From UBA6918 sp040754425 (lineage in GTDB: Bacteria; Pseudomonadota; Gammaproteobacteria; Burkholderiales; Thiobacillaceae), in NCBI GenBank assembly GCA_040754425.1, contig JBFMCR010000016.1, positions 52,238-116,237 on the forward strand: a stretch of 64,000 nt of DNA, given 5' to 3'. Both the position numbers and the translations under genes were made by a program. The stretch's first letter is position 1. Each line of letters opens with the position of its first letter. Positions 11,433-22,242 of the stretch are shown one piece after another. The notes beneath the pieces are model-generated. The model had not been told where the DNA came from and ran no database searches. It saw only the letters and a program-made list of their open reading frames with translations.

Positions 11433-12500
11433 TTAACTGGCATGATATTTGGGACTGATTTTTCTTACTGTATTGAGCAGTAAGCCCACACTCTCGGGCG
11501 GGGTGAACTGGTTGATGCCGTGGCCGAGATTGAACACATGGCCCGTGCCGTGGCCGTAGCTTTCCAGGGCGAACTCGACTTCGCCCACGATGGCTTCCGT
11601 GCTGCCCATCAGGCACAGCGGATCCACGTTGCCCTGCAGCGCCACCTTGTCGCCCACCCGTTTGCGCGCATCGCCGAGGTCGACGGTCCAGTCCAGGCCC
11701 AGTGCGTCGCAGCCGGTGGCGGCCATGTCCTCCAGCCACAGCCCGCCGCCCTTGGTGAAGAGCACGCTGGGCACGCGGCGGCCTTCGCTTTCCTTTTTCA
11801 GCCCTTGCACGATGCGAGCCATGTAGGCAAGCGAAAACTCCCTGTAGGCGCGATGCGAAAGCATGCCGCCCCAGGTATCGAAAATCATCACCGCCTGGGC
11901 GCCGGCCTCGATCTGCGCGTTCAGATAGTCGGTGACGGCCCTGGCGTTGATTTCCAGGACGCGGTGCAGGAGATCGGGCCGCTGGTACATCATGGCCTTG
12001 ACCGTGCGAAAGTCGTCCGAGCCGCTGCCTTCCACCATGTAGCAGGCCAGCGTGAAGGGGCTGCCGGAAAAGCCGATCAGCGGCACCGAGCCGTCCAGGG
12101 CGCGGCGGATGCTTTTCACCGCATCCAGCACATAGCCCAGCTTGTCGGCGGGGTCGGGCGCGGCCAGATCGCGGATCGCCCATTCCTCGCGTAAAGGGCG
12201 TTCGAAGCGCGGGCCTTCGCCCTGGGCGAAATAAAGCCCCAGTCCCATGGCGTCCGGCACGGTAAGGATGTCGGAGAAGAGGATGGCCGCATCGAGGGGA
12301 TAGCGCGCCAGCGGCTGCAGGGTGACTTCGGTGGCGAGGTCCGGTGACTTGCACAGGGCGAGGAAATCGCCGGCGCGCGCGCGCGTGGCATTGTATTCGG
12401 GCAGGTAGCGCCCGGCCTGGCGCATCAGCCAGCTGGGTGTGTAGGCGACAGGCTCGCGCATCAGCGCGCGCAGGAGAGTATCGTTTTTCAGTGCGGACAT
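11433..12500 (-). CDS. hemE: Uroporphyrinogen III decarboxylase
   Basis: 355 residues from the ATG at 12500 (MSALKNDTLLRALMREP); the open frame reaches 73 codons upstream, but that extension has no family similarity. Conserved features are PSWLMRQAGRYLPEY (substrate-binding arginines), FSDILTVPDAMGLGL, and GFSGSPFTLACYMVEG. It decarboxylates the four acetate side chains of uroporphyrinogen III to give coproporphyrinogen III, in the cytosol, for heme synthesis. It lies downstream of groEL's terminator, in the same direction as priA. Confidence 0.96.
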   Translation of the reverse strand: MSALKNDTLLRALMREPVAYTPSWLMRQAGRYLPEYNATRARAGDFLALCKSPDLATEVTLQPLARYPLDAAILFSDILTVPDAMGLGLYFAQGEGPRFERPLREEWAIRDLAAPDPADKLGYVLDAVKSIRRALDGSVPLIGFSGSPFTLACYMVEGSGSDDFRTVKAMMYQRPDLLHRVLEINARAVTDYLNAQIEAGAQAVMIFDTWGGMLSHRAYREFSLAYMARIVQGLKKESEGRRVPSVLFTKGGGLWLEDMAATGCDALGLDWTVDLGDARKRVGDKVALQGNVDPLCLMGSTEAIVGEVEFALESYGHGTGHVFNLGHGINQFTPPESVGLLLNTVRKISPKYHAS

Positions 12501-12707
12501 GGGGCCGGAGGAAAATTCGCCAAACCCCAAGTTTAACCCGGATATTTTCCCAGATCGCGCGATGGCGGCAAGTCCCCCGCTGACCAAGTGCCGAGGGCCT
12601 GCGCTACGACGCTGCCCCCGCCGGGGCCGGCAGGATTTCGGTTCGATGCATGCAAAGCATGGATGGCTTGGGTCAACCGCAGAGTATGCGCAGAGTCCGA
12701 AAACAGG

Positions 12708-12729
12708 AAACCCCGCCAAGGCGGGGTTT
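12708..12729 (-). terminator. Terminator of the groES-groEL operon
   Basis: A perfect 10-bp inverted repeat, AAACCCCGCC-nn-GGCGGGGTTT, lies 29 bases beyond the groEL stop codon. In the minus direction the stem is followed by CC, then TGTTTT. The rest of the 257-bp gap to hemE (12501-12757) holds a partial CCGCAGAG repeat at about 12674-12695 and no gene. Confidence 0.8.
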
Positions 12730-12757
12730 CTATCATGCGCCTGGGAAGCGGGAAGGC

Positions 12758-14398
<1,641 letters not shown>

Positions 14399-14450
14399 TG
14401 CTTGCTCCTTGAATTCTGTTGGTTTGAACGTGATTGCCTGACGAAGGGAA

Positions 14451-14741
14451 TTACTTCTCGATCACGCCCATGACGTCTTCTTCGCGCATGACCAGGACTT
14501 CCTCGCCCTCGATCTTGACGCTCTGGCCGGCGTACTTGCCGAACAGCACGCGGTCGCCGACTTTCACATCCATGGGAATGGTCTTGCCGCTGTCGTCTTT
14601 CTTGCCCGGGCCGACGGCGATGACTTCGCCCTGGTCGGGTTTTTCGGCGGCGCTGTCGGGGATGACGATGCCGGAAGCGGTCTTGCGTTCTTCTTCCATG
14701 CGCTTGACGATGATGCGGTCATGCAAAGGACGGATTTTCAT
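14451..14741 (-). CDS. groES: Co-chaperonin GroES (10 kDa)
   Basis: 96 residues: MKIRPLHDRIIVKRMEEERK, the mobile loop around TASGIVIPDSAAEKPDQGEV, and the C-terminal VLVMREEDVMGVIEK. It caps the GroEL ring. It is the first gene of the operon, with CIRCE and the heat-shock promoter 76 to 131 bases upstream. Confidence 0.98.
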   Translation of the reverse strand: MKIRPLHDRIIVKRMEEERKTASGIVIPDSAAEKPDQGEVIAVGPGKKDDSGKTIPMDVKVGDRVLFGKYAGQSVKIEGEEVLVMREEDVMGVIEK

Positions 14742-14816
14742 TCTAGATCTCCATTGAAAATCAACGAGGTGGAATATTTCCGCGAGGCGGAAGCCATAAG
14801 TTCTGGACAGGTGCTG

Positions 14817-14843
14817 TTAGCACTCTCGGCCGAAGGCTGCTAA
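14817..14843 (-). promoter_or_regulatory. CIRCE operator (HrcA binding site) of groESL
   Basis: TTAGCACTC (14817-14825), nine spacer bases, then GGCTGCTAA (14835-14843). The consensus is TTAGCACTC-N9-GAGTGCTAA, so the left half is perfect and the right half differs at two positions. It lies just downstream of the promoter, where bound HrcA repressor would block transcription. hrcA itself is not in the window. Confidence 0.88.
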
Positions 14844-14844
14844 T

Positions 14845-14872
14845 GATAGGGGGCGAATATGACAATTTCAAG
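14845..14872 (-). promoter_or_regulatory. Overlapping sigma32/sigma70 promoter of groESL
   Basis: On the minus strand, CTTGAAA (14866-14872) is followed after 13 bases by CCCCTATC (14845-14852), matching the heat-shock sigma32 pattern CTTGAAA-N13/14-CCCCATNT. The same bases also read as a sigma70 pair, TTGAAA-N17-TATCAT. This suggests dual control: positive by RpoH and negative by HrcA. Confidence 0.7.
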
Positions 14873-15509
14873 CCCAATCGCTGATGCGCGGCATTTGATT
14901 TGAAACATTGAGGCTTGATTGGGGCTTGAGAAATGAAACAAAACATGGGCGCCCGGCTTCTCCACCCGGCTTCTCCAATAGTGTCATCCTGCGAGACTGG
15001 ACGTGACACGGTGATATTCCCCAGGCCGTAGCACGGCAGAAATGCCGGAGCGCCATGTGGGCTTGCCGCGAAAGCGGAATGGGGGCCCCGCCGTCCGCCT
15101 TTTCGTTGCTCTTCCTGGCATGCCTTATACTCATCTTTGGGGCTGGTTGCATTCCTCCGTCGTGCTCATACCACGAAGCGTCATGGACGTAGGGAGGGGG
15201 GACGGCCCCCGCTACTACACGGCCGGTCTGTGATAGAGTCGCATTTCCAACGCCGTGGCACACACCGTTGGGCTCATACCCCAAAGCGTCCAGAACGTAG
15301 GGGTCGGGTCACGGTTGTTGGTTTGGCAGTGGTTTCCCAGGGAAAGCTTGGGCCGGGCATTCGACGCATGATCCGGGTTCGAGTCCCGGCGCCGCCGCCC
15401 TGCCCTGGTCCTTGCGAGACGGGTTGACAATCTTTGCCTTCCGGTCTTCCTGGCAAAACGCCATTTGCGTCCCGGAAACCCGTCTTTCAGACAGCGATGG
15501 GCGGCTACT
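14873..15509. other. 637-bp stretch without a convincing gene; holds two tRNA-anticodon-arm-like hairpins
   Basis: Overlapping small open frames here are in conflict and lack ribosome sites or recognisable sequence, so I call none. Two hairpins stand out. TCGTG-CTCATAC-CACGA (15160-15176) and TTGGG-CTCATAC-CCCAA (15268-15284) have identical 7-base loops and differing but fully paired 5-bp stems. Each is followed by AGCGTC and, a few bases on, ACGTAGGG. The loop looks like a CAT-anticodon loop. An isolated T-arm-like CCGGG-TTCGAGT-CCCGG follows at about 15377-15393. No complete tRNA fold can be built. Confidence 0.5.
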
Positions 15510-15737
15510 TTACCGGCGCGTCCAGGTCAGCCACCTGTAGAGGCGCTCTGCCCAGCCTACACCCATAGCCCCAGCCAAGCCGAGCAGCGCGGTGGCTCCA
15601 AGCACCAGGGCGATCGACCACCAATACCAGCCTGGCAAGACCGGGAAAATAACAATCAGGACCACGGCCCCCGCCATGGCCATCATGTACCAGAGAAACT
15701 GAAACAGAATTCCCCACATAACTAGCCCATCGCGCAT
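15510..15737 (-). CDS. Small two-helix membrane protein, function unknown
   Basis: 75 residues, MRDGLVMWGILFQFLWYMM... with two hydrophobic segments (about 8-32 and 38-60) joined by FPVLPGWYWW and a basic C-terminus ERLYRWLTWTRR, consistent with inner-membrane insertion. I prefer the ATG at 15737; ATGs six codons upstream and six codons downstream are possible. The long upstream extension of the frame is an overlap with bioA and is not credible. It is divergent from bioA. I do not recognise the family. Confidence 0.55.
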   Translation of the reverse strand: MRDGLVMWGILFQFLWYMMAMAGAVVLIVIFPVLPGWYWWSIALVLGATALLGLAGAMGVGWAERLYRWLTWTRR

Positions 15738-15841
15738 GGAGACACCCCCAAGCATAGCATCCACAGGACTTGTGACCGCGGCCATTTTTTTGCGCGGCTG
15801 CGAGCGTGAGGAGCGGGGAGCGAGCATGCGGCTATACTCTT

Positions 15842-15869
15842 CTGACCCCTGACCCCTGACCCCTGACCC
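15842..15869. repeat. Heptamer array abutting the bioA start codon, copy 3
   Basis: Nearly four units of TGACCCC stand in tandem and end at the base before the bioA ATG. As a result bioA has no purine-rich ribosome binding site. A change in unit number would shift spacing by 7 bases per unit. Confidence 0.8.
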
Positions 15870-17243
15870 ATGTCGAGCCTGCAAGACCGTTCGCGCCGGT
15901 TCCTCTGGCATCCTTGCACCCAGATGAAGCATCTGGAAACTCTGCCGCCGCTGGCGATTGCCCGCGGTGAGGGGCCGTGGCTGATCGACGAAACGGGCAA
16001 TCGATACCTGGATGGAATTTCCTCGTGGTGGGTGAACCTGTTCGGCCATGCCAACCCGCGCATCAACGCGGCCATCGTCGACCAGTTGTCGAAAATCGAG
16101 CACGTCATGCTGGCCGGCTGCACGCACGAGCCGGTGGTGCAGCTTTCGCAGCGGCTGGCGAAGCTGACCGGCCTGGGGCACGCCTTCTACGGTTCAGACG
16201 GGGCTTCCGCCACCGAGATCGCGCTGAAGATGAGTTTTCATTACTGGCGCAACGCGGGCAGGCCGGGCAAGACGAATTTCATCAGCCTGCAGAACGGTTA
16301 CCACGGCGAGACCGTGGGGGCGCTGTCGGTCACCGACGTGGCGCTCTTCAGGGATCAGTACGCGCCGCTTTTGCGGCAGTCGGCGCAGATGCCCACGCCG
16401 GATTTTCGCCGTGCCGAGGAAGGCGAGTCGGCGGAGGTCTTCGCCCTGCGCTGCGCCGACTTTCTCGAAGCGCATCTGCAGCAGCATGCCGACGATACCG
16501 CCGCCTTCATCCTCGAGCCGCTGGTGCAGGGTGCGGCCGGCATGGCCATGTACCACCCGGTTTATTTGAGCAGGGCGCGCGAGCTGTGCACGCAGTACGG
16601 CGTGCATCTGATCGCCGACGAAATCGCCGTCGGTTTCGGCCGCACCGGCAGCATGTTCGCGTGTGAGCAGGCGCCATTCCCATCTCCCTCAAACCCTCTC
16701 CCAGGAGGAGAGAGTGGCCGCAGGCCGGGCGAGGGTACAAGCACGGGCATCCGCCCGGATTTCATGTGCCTGTCCAAGGGCATCAGCGGCGGCTACCTGC
16801 CGCTCTCATGCGTGCTGACCACCGATGAGGTTTATGCCGCGTTCTACGGCGATGAGACCGCCAAGGGCTTTCTGCACTCGCACTCCTACACCGGCAACCC
16901 GCTCGCCTGCCGCGCCGCGCTGGCCGTGCTGGATATTTTCGAACGGGACGACGTGATCGCCGCAAATCGCAGCAAGGCGGAAGTTTTCTCCGCACAGCTC
17001 GATCCGGTCAGGAAGCATGCGCGCGTTACGAATTTCCGCCACCTTGGCATGATCTGGGCCTTCGACGTGGCGGATGCCAAGCCCGGGTTTGCGCGTGCCT
17101 TCGCCGAGGGCGCGCTGGCGCAGGGCGTGCTGCTGCGTCCGATCGGCAGCACGGTTTATTTCATGCCGCCTTACGTGATCGAGGAACCGCACATGGCGCA
17201 GTTGGCGAAGGCGGCGGCAACGCTTCTGGACACGATCGAATAG
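15870..17243 (+). CDS. bioA: Adenosylmethionine-8-amino-7-oxononanoate aminotransferase (BioA)
   Basis: 457 residues. It makes 7,8-diaminopelargonate from KAPA using S-adenosylmethionine as amino donor, in biotin synthesis; a PLP enzyme of fold type I. Visible features are the N-terminal HPCTQMK, SSWWVNLFGH, the phosphate-binding FYGSDGASATEIALK (108-120), Asp250 in IADEIAVGFGRTG and the PLP lysine Lys303 in CLSKGISGGYL. Residues 269-292 (PFPSPSNPLPGG...) have no counterpart in BioA: FACEQA should run straight into GIRPDF. They are encoded by an inserted palindromic repeat (see 16674-16745) and lie on the loop before the active-site lysine. Other biotin genes are not present nearby. The MBL-fold gene follows after three bases. 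Confidence 0.93.
   Translation: MSSLQDRSRRFLWHPCTQMKHLETLPPLAIARGEGPWLIDETGNRYLDGISSWWVNLFGHANPRINAAIVDQLSKIEHVMLAGCTHEPVVQLSQRLAKLTGLGHAFYGSDGASATEIALKMSFHYWRNAGRPGKTNFISLQNGYHGETVGALSVTDVALFRDQYAPLLRQSAQMPTPDFRRAEEGESAEVFALRCADFLEAHLQQHADDTAAFILEPLVQGAAGMAMYHPVYLSRARELCTQYGVHLIADEIAVGFGRTGSMFACEQAPFPSPSNPLPGGESGRRPGEGTSTGIRPDFMCLSKGISGGYLPLSCVLTTDEVYAAFYGDETAKGFLHSHSYTGNPLACRAALAVLDIFERDDVIAANRSKAEVFSAQLDPVRKHARVTNFRHLGMIWAFDVADAKPGFARAFAEGALAQGVLLRPIGSTVYFMPPYVIEEPHMAQLAKAAATLLDTIE
16674..16745 (+). repeat. 72-bp palindromic repeat inserted in frame in bioA
   Basis: The core CCCTCTCCCAGGAGGAGAG and flanking GGCCGCAGGCCGGGCGAGGG belong to the CTCCC/GGGAG palindrome family also seen at 18683, 42742, 41462 and 61557-61690. 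Its length is a multiple of three and contains no stop codon, so the reading frame of bioA continues through it and 24 residues are added. Confidence 0.8.
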
Positions 17244-17246
17244 ACG

Positions 17247-18659
17247 ATGAACATCACTTTTCTGGGCGCGGCCGGCGAGGTCACCGGCTCCTGTTTTCTT
17301 GTGGAAACCGAGCACGTGCGCTTCCTGGTGGACTGCGGCATGTTCCAGGGCCAGGGCTCGGCGGACAAGAACCGCGAGGCGCTCGATTTCGACGTGCGCA
17401 GGCTGGACTTCGTCCTGCTCACGCATGCGCACATCGACCATTCCGGCCTGCTGCCGCTCTTGGTGGCGAAAGGTTTCGACGGGCCCATCTACACCACGCT
17501 CGCCACCTGCGATCTGCTCGAGGTGATGCTGCTCGATTCCGCCCACATCCAGGAGAAGGATGCGGAATGGGCACGCGAGCGCGAGCGCCGCGGCGAGACC
17601 CTGCGCGACCCCGACAGCGTCGAACCCATCTATACCGTGGCCGAGGCGCGCAACAGCCTGCGCCAGCTGCACGGCGTGGGCTATGACGTGGAGGTGCGTC
17701 CCCATGCCACGGTGAGGGCGCGCTATCGCGATGCCGGCCACATCCTCGGCTCGGCGATCGTGGAGGTGTGGCTGGATACGGAAGGTGTTACGCGCAAGCT
17801 GGTGTTCTCCGGCGACCTCGGCCAGCCCGGCCATCCGCTGATGAACGATCCCACGCCGATCGAACACGCCGACTATCTGATCGTGGAATCCACCTACGGC
17901 AACCGCCTGCACAAGCCGCTCAAGGAAACCACGGAGGAGCTGGTCGATGCCATCAACGACACGCTGGCCAAGCGGCGCGGCAACATCCTGATCCCGGCCT
18001 TTGCCGTGGGGCGCACGCAGGACATGCTGTTCATCCTTTCCGACCTGGCGGCGGATGGCCGGCTGGCGAGCAGGCCGCGCATTTTCGTCGATTCGCCCAT
18101 GGCCAAGGCGGCGACCGAGATCACGCTCAAACACCATCGCCTGCTCGACGAGGAGGCGCGCCACTTCATGCAGGATTTGCGCACCAACCATCGCACGCCG
18201 CTGCCAATCACTTTCACCGAGACCGTGGAAGACTCCAAGGCCATTAACCGTGTCTCCGGCGGCGCCATCATCATCGCCGCTTCCGGCATGTGCGATGCCG
18301 GCCGCATCCGGCACCACTTGCGCAACAATCTTGCGCGCGACGAGAACAGTGTCATTTTCGTCGGCTTCCAGGCACAGGGAACGCTCGGGCGCAGGCTGGT
18401 CGACGGCGCTGCCGAAGTGCGCCTGTTCGGCGAGGACATCCCGGTACGCGCACGCATCTACACCATCGGCGGCCTGTCGGCGCATGCCGACCAGGGCGCG
18501 CTCATGGGCTGGCTTTCGCGCTTTGCCAAACCGCCGCGCCAGTGTTTCGTGGTGCACGGCGAAGCGGAAACCGCCCAGATCTTCGCCGACAAAATCCGGT
18601 CCGACCTGGGCTGGGACGCGCTCACGCCGCAGGCCGGCAGGCGATATGCTTTGCCGTGA
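17247..18659 (+). CDS. MBL-fold beta-CASP ribonuclease-like protein
   Basis: 470 residues. The metallo-beta-lactamase core carries the metal motif LLTHAHIDHSG (His60, His62, Asp64, His65), then GSAIVEVWL and FSGDLGQPGHPLM. The beta-CASP insertion has STYGNRLHKP and RIFVDSPMA. The C-terminal RMMBL part includes ASGMCDAGRIRHHLRNNL and GLSAHADQGALMGW. This matches the CPSF-73-like prokaryotic family (YSH1-type), which are RNA endo- or exonucleases. The exact RNA substrate is unknown. It starts three bases after bioA and is probably co-transcribed with it. Confidence 0.87.
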   Translation: MNITFLGAAGEVTGSCFLVETEHVRFLVDCGMFQGQGSADKNREALDFDVRRLDFVLLTHAHIDHSGLLPLLVAKGFDGPIYTTLATCDLLEVMLLDSAHIQEKDAEWARERERRGETLRDPDSVEPIYTVAEARNSLRQLHGVGYDVEVRPHATVRARYRDAGHILGSAIVEVWLDTEGVTRKLVFSGDLGQPGHPLMNDPTPIEHADYLIVESTYGNRLHKPLKETTEELVDAINDTLAKRRGNILIPAFAVGRTQDMLFILSDLAADGRLASRPRIFVDSPMAKAATEITLKHHRLLDEEARHFMQDLRTNHRTPLPITFTETVEDSKAINRVSGGAIIIAASGMCDAGRIRHHLRNNLARDENSVIFVGFQAQGTLGRRLVDGAAEVRLFGEDIPVRARIYTIGGLSAHADQGALMGWLSRFAKPPRQCFVVHGEAETAQIFADKIRSDLGWDALTPQAGRRYALP

Positions 18660-18682
18660 GGCGTGCATCTGTGCCTTGCCCC

Positions 18683-18696
18683 CTCCCCAAGGGGAG
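18683..18696. repeat. CTCCCC-AA-GGGGAG palindrome downstream of the MBL-fold gene
   Basis: A short perfect palindrome of the same family as the insertion in bioA. The remaining bases to the small membrane gene (18660-18868) show no gene; an imperfect inverted repeat around GTGCGGC (18729-18736, 18779-18787) could act as a terminator between the convergent genes. Confidence 0.55.
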
Positions 18697-18868
18697 AGCA
18701 ACCGTTCGGGTTATCAATGAAAACCGGTGCGGCGCTCCTCGCTCTCCCACGGGCTTGATGTCCCAAGGGGATATCGAACTGCCGCACCGGGCCAGACATA
18801 ACGCACTACTCCAATCCAGCAAAACAGAACATACAAGGGGGACGGGGAAACGCTACACGTTGTTTCAC

Positions 18869-19051
18869 TTAACGCAGGATCACGCGCTCGACCACGAAGA
18901 CCAGCGCCACCACGACCAGCAGCACGACGAGGAAGCGCACGATGCGGCCGGCGTAATGGAGATATTTCCCGTCGCGCGTGAACAGCCAGGCCAGCGCCAG
19001 GCCGGCCATGCCGATCAAGGCGAAGACCAGCAGCAGGCGCAGCGCAATCAT
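18869..19051 (-). CDS. Small two-helix membrane protein coupled to lpxC
   Basis: 60 residues, MIALRLLLVFALIGMAGLALAWLFTRDGKYLHYAGRIVRFLVVLLVVV..., with two transmembrane helices joined by a charged loop TRDGKYLHYAGR. Its ATG overlaps the lpxC stop (ATGA), so it is translationally coupled to lpxC. Similar small proteins sit after lpxC in related bacteria as I recall, but no function is known to me. Confidence 0.75.
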   Translation of the reverse strand: MIALRLLLVFALIGMAGLALAWLFTRDGKYLHYAGRIVRFLVVLLVVVALVFVVERVILR

Positions 19052-19962
19052 GCCGCCTGGGGGTAGAAATGCGTCACGGCTGCGGGCGCCTCACTGTCGT
19101 TTTCGAAGCTGACCAGCTCCCAGGCGGACCGATTTTCCATCAGCGCACGCAGCAGCCGGTTGTTGAGCGCATGCCCCGACTTGTGCGCTTCCAGCCGACC
19201 GATGAGGGGCTTGCCGATCATGTAGAAGTCGCCGATGGCATCCAGCACCTTGTGCTTGACGAACTCGTCTTCGTAACGGAGGCCGTCGGCATTGAGCACG
19301 CGATACTCGTCCATGACGATGGCGTTGTCGAGCGAACCGCCCAGAGCGAGGTTGTTGTTGCGCAGCATCTCGACCTCGTGCATGAAGCCGAAAGTGCGCG
19401 CGCGTGCGACTTCGCGGATGTAGGAAGTCTTGTCGAAGTCCACGCTCACCACCTGGCCCGACTGTTCGAACACCGGATGATCGAATTCGATGGTGAAGTC
19501 GATGCGGAAGCCGTCGTAAGGGCTGAGCCTTGCCCACTTGTCGCCCTCCTTCACCTCGATCGCTTCGAGGATGCGCACGAACTGCTTGGGCGCATTCAGT
19601 TCCTCGATGCCGGCCGATTGCAGCAGGAAGACGAAGGGCGCGGCCGATCCATCGAGAATGGGCACCTCGGGGCCGGTGAGGTCGATGACGATGTTGTCGA
19701 TGCCCAGCCCCGCCAGCGCCGACATCAGGTGTTCGACCGTGGCGACCTTGGCCTGGCCCACCGTCAGTGCCGAACACAGGCGCGTGTCGGTGACCTTGTA
19801 GGGATCAACAGGAATATCCACCGGCGGATCGAGGTCCACGCGGCGAAACAGGATGCCGGTGCCGGCCGCAGCCGGGCGCAGGGTCATCTCGACCTTGACG
19901 CCGGAATGCAGGCCCACGCCGGTGGTCTTGACCTGAGTTTTAAGCGTGCGCTGTTTAATCAT
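19048..19962 (-). CDS. lpxC: UDP-3-O-acyl-N-acetylglucosamine deacetylase
   Basis: 304 residues from the ATG at 19962 (MIKQRTLKTQVKTTGVGLHSG), preceded by GAGGGC; the 62-codon upstream extension reads through the heptamer repeat and is rejected. It catalyses the committed step of lipid A synthesis, with zinc bound by His78 (VEHLMSAL), His237 and Asp241 (HKVLDAIGD); the C-terminal catalytic His264 lies in LEAHKSGHALNN. In most betaproteobacteria lpxC follows ftsZ; here 21.5 kb of other genes separate them. An AT-rich leader and heptamer repeat copy 2 lie upstream. Confidence 0.97.
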   Translation of the reverse strand: MIKQRTLKTQVKTTGVGLHSGVKVEMTLRPAAAGTGILFRRVDLDPPVDIPVDPYKVTDTRLCSALTVGQAKVATVEHLMSALAGLGIDNIVIDLTGPEVPILDGSAAPFVFLLQSAGIEELNAPKQFVRILEAIEVKEGDKWARLSPYDGFRIDFTIEFDHPVFEQSGQVVSVDFDKTSYIREVARARTFGFMHEVEMLRNNNLALGGSLDNAIVMDEYRVLNADGLRYEDEFVKHKVLDAIGDFYMIGKPLIGRLEAHKSGHALNNRLLRALMENRSAWELVSFENDSEAPAAVTHFYPQAA

Positions 19963-20010
19963 GCCCTCGATGGCCCAACTTGTTGTTTGAGAATGGATTT
20001 TAACTGCAAC

Positions 20011-20132
20011 AGGGGTCAGGGGCCAGGATTCAGGAATCAGGGAATGTGCTTCGCACCCTAAAAACAACGCGGCCTCCGGCCGCACAACCCCTGCCCCCTG
20101 CCCCCTGAATCCTGAATCCTGAATCCTGACCC

Positions 20133-20135
<3 letters not shown>
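20011..20135. repeat. Heptamer-repeat inverted element, copy 2
   Basis: Between the 3' end of rtcB and the start of lpxC. The left arm is GGTCAGG-GGCCAGG-ATTCAGG-AATCAGG. The centre is a palindrome around CGCGGCC-tcc-GGCCGCA. The right arm is CCCCTGC units, then three CCTGAAT units and CCTGACC. Its architecture is the same as that of the element after rho. Confidence 0.75.
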
Positions 20136-21560
<1,425 letters not shown>

Positions 21561-21580
21561 GATCCGTCCTGAAAATTTTT

Positions 21581-21709
21581 TACCGCGGAGTTCGCGAAGG
21601 ACGCGAAAAAAAGCCAAACATGTGGCCCTTGCATCGAATCACGCGCCGCGTTGCAGGGCTGCCGCGCAGTAGCTGACCCTCTGCGTACTCCGCGTCCTCT
21701 GCGGTTGAA
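21581..21709. repeat. CCGCAGAG-type inverted repeat between archease and rtcB
   Basis: The left arm, ACCGCGGAGTTCGCG-AAGGACGCG (21582-21605), pairs imperfectly with the right arm, CTGCGTACTCCGCG-TCCTCTGCGGTTGAA (21681-21709). The same family occurs at 49193-49275 and, as a fragment, at 12674-12695. Confidence 0.65.
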
Positions 21710-21723
21710 TTGCTTTTCGTGAT

Positions 21724-22155
21724 TCACACGTCCACGACGCAGCGCGCCTCCCAGCCCTTTTCATCCTGCTTTACCGACAGCGCGGTCAGGGTCGCGCCCT
21801 TGACCTCGGTGCCGCGCTCGATGGCCGGATTCCATTTGCCGCCGAACGCGCGTCCCTCGTAGTGATCGCCCCGGCGCGCCAGTTCGAAGCGGCTGAACAC
21901 CGCGCCATGAAGACGCGCTTCCGCCAGCAGGCGGTTGAGCCAGGTGACGAGGGCGAACTCCGCGTCCGGCTCGTCGAAACCGATCTCGACGCTCAGCGAT
22001 TCCTCCACCTCGCCCGGCTGGGCCATGATGGCGAACATGGCAGCGGCAGCACCGACGAATGCAGCCTCCAGGCTCGCCCCGCGCCCGACCACACCGATGT
22101 CGGCGCCGTGTTCGAAATAGCTCGATTCGTCATGCATGCGGGATTCCGTCCTCAT
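21724..22155 (-). CDS. Archease (RtcB cofactor)
   Basis: 143 residues. It contains the archease signatures YFEHGADIGVVGRG (metal-binding acidic residue in ADIG) and FALVTWLNRLLAEA, and ends VSVKQDEKGWEARCVVDV-like, of normal family length. Archease speeds RtcB guanylylation and broadens its nucleotide use (family knowledge). The first ATG (22155) is used here; one at 22137 (MHDESSYFEHG) fits the family as well. It is divergent from the phosphoribosyltransferase. Confidence 0.9.
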   Translation of the reverse strand: MRTESRMHDESSYFEHGADIGVVGRGASLEAAFVGAAAAMFAIMAQPGEVEESLSVEIGFDEPDAEFALVTWLNRLLAEARLHGAVFSRFELARRGDHYEGRAFGGKWNPAIERGTEVKGATLTALSVKQDEKGWEARCVVDV

Positions 22156-22242
22156 TCACTTTAGCCTGCCCAGGCTCGGCTTGCCGGAAAGGTTTCGGGC
22201 ACCTAACCTGAAAGCATCGGGACGCAAAGCAGGGGAGTGGCC

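Noticed and set aside
15377..15400. Possible tRNA (T-arm-like CCGGG-TTCGAGT-CCCGG)
   Set aside because: No matching 5' acceptor strand or D-arm within a normal distance; kept only as part of the hairpin observation.
16806..18701. 631-codon open frame on the minus strand
   Set aside because: Antisense to bioA and the beta-CASP gene, both with catalytic motifs intact.
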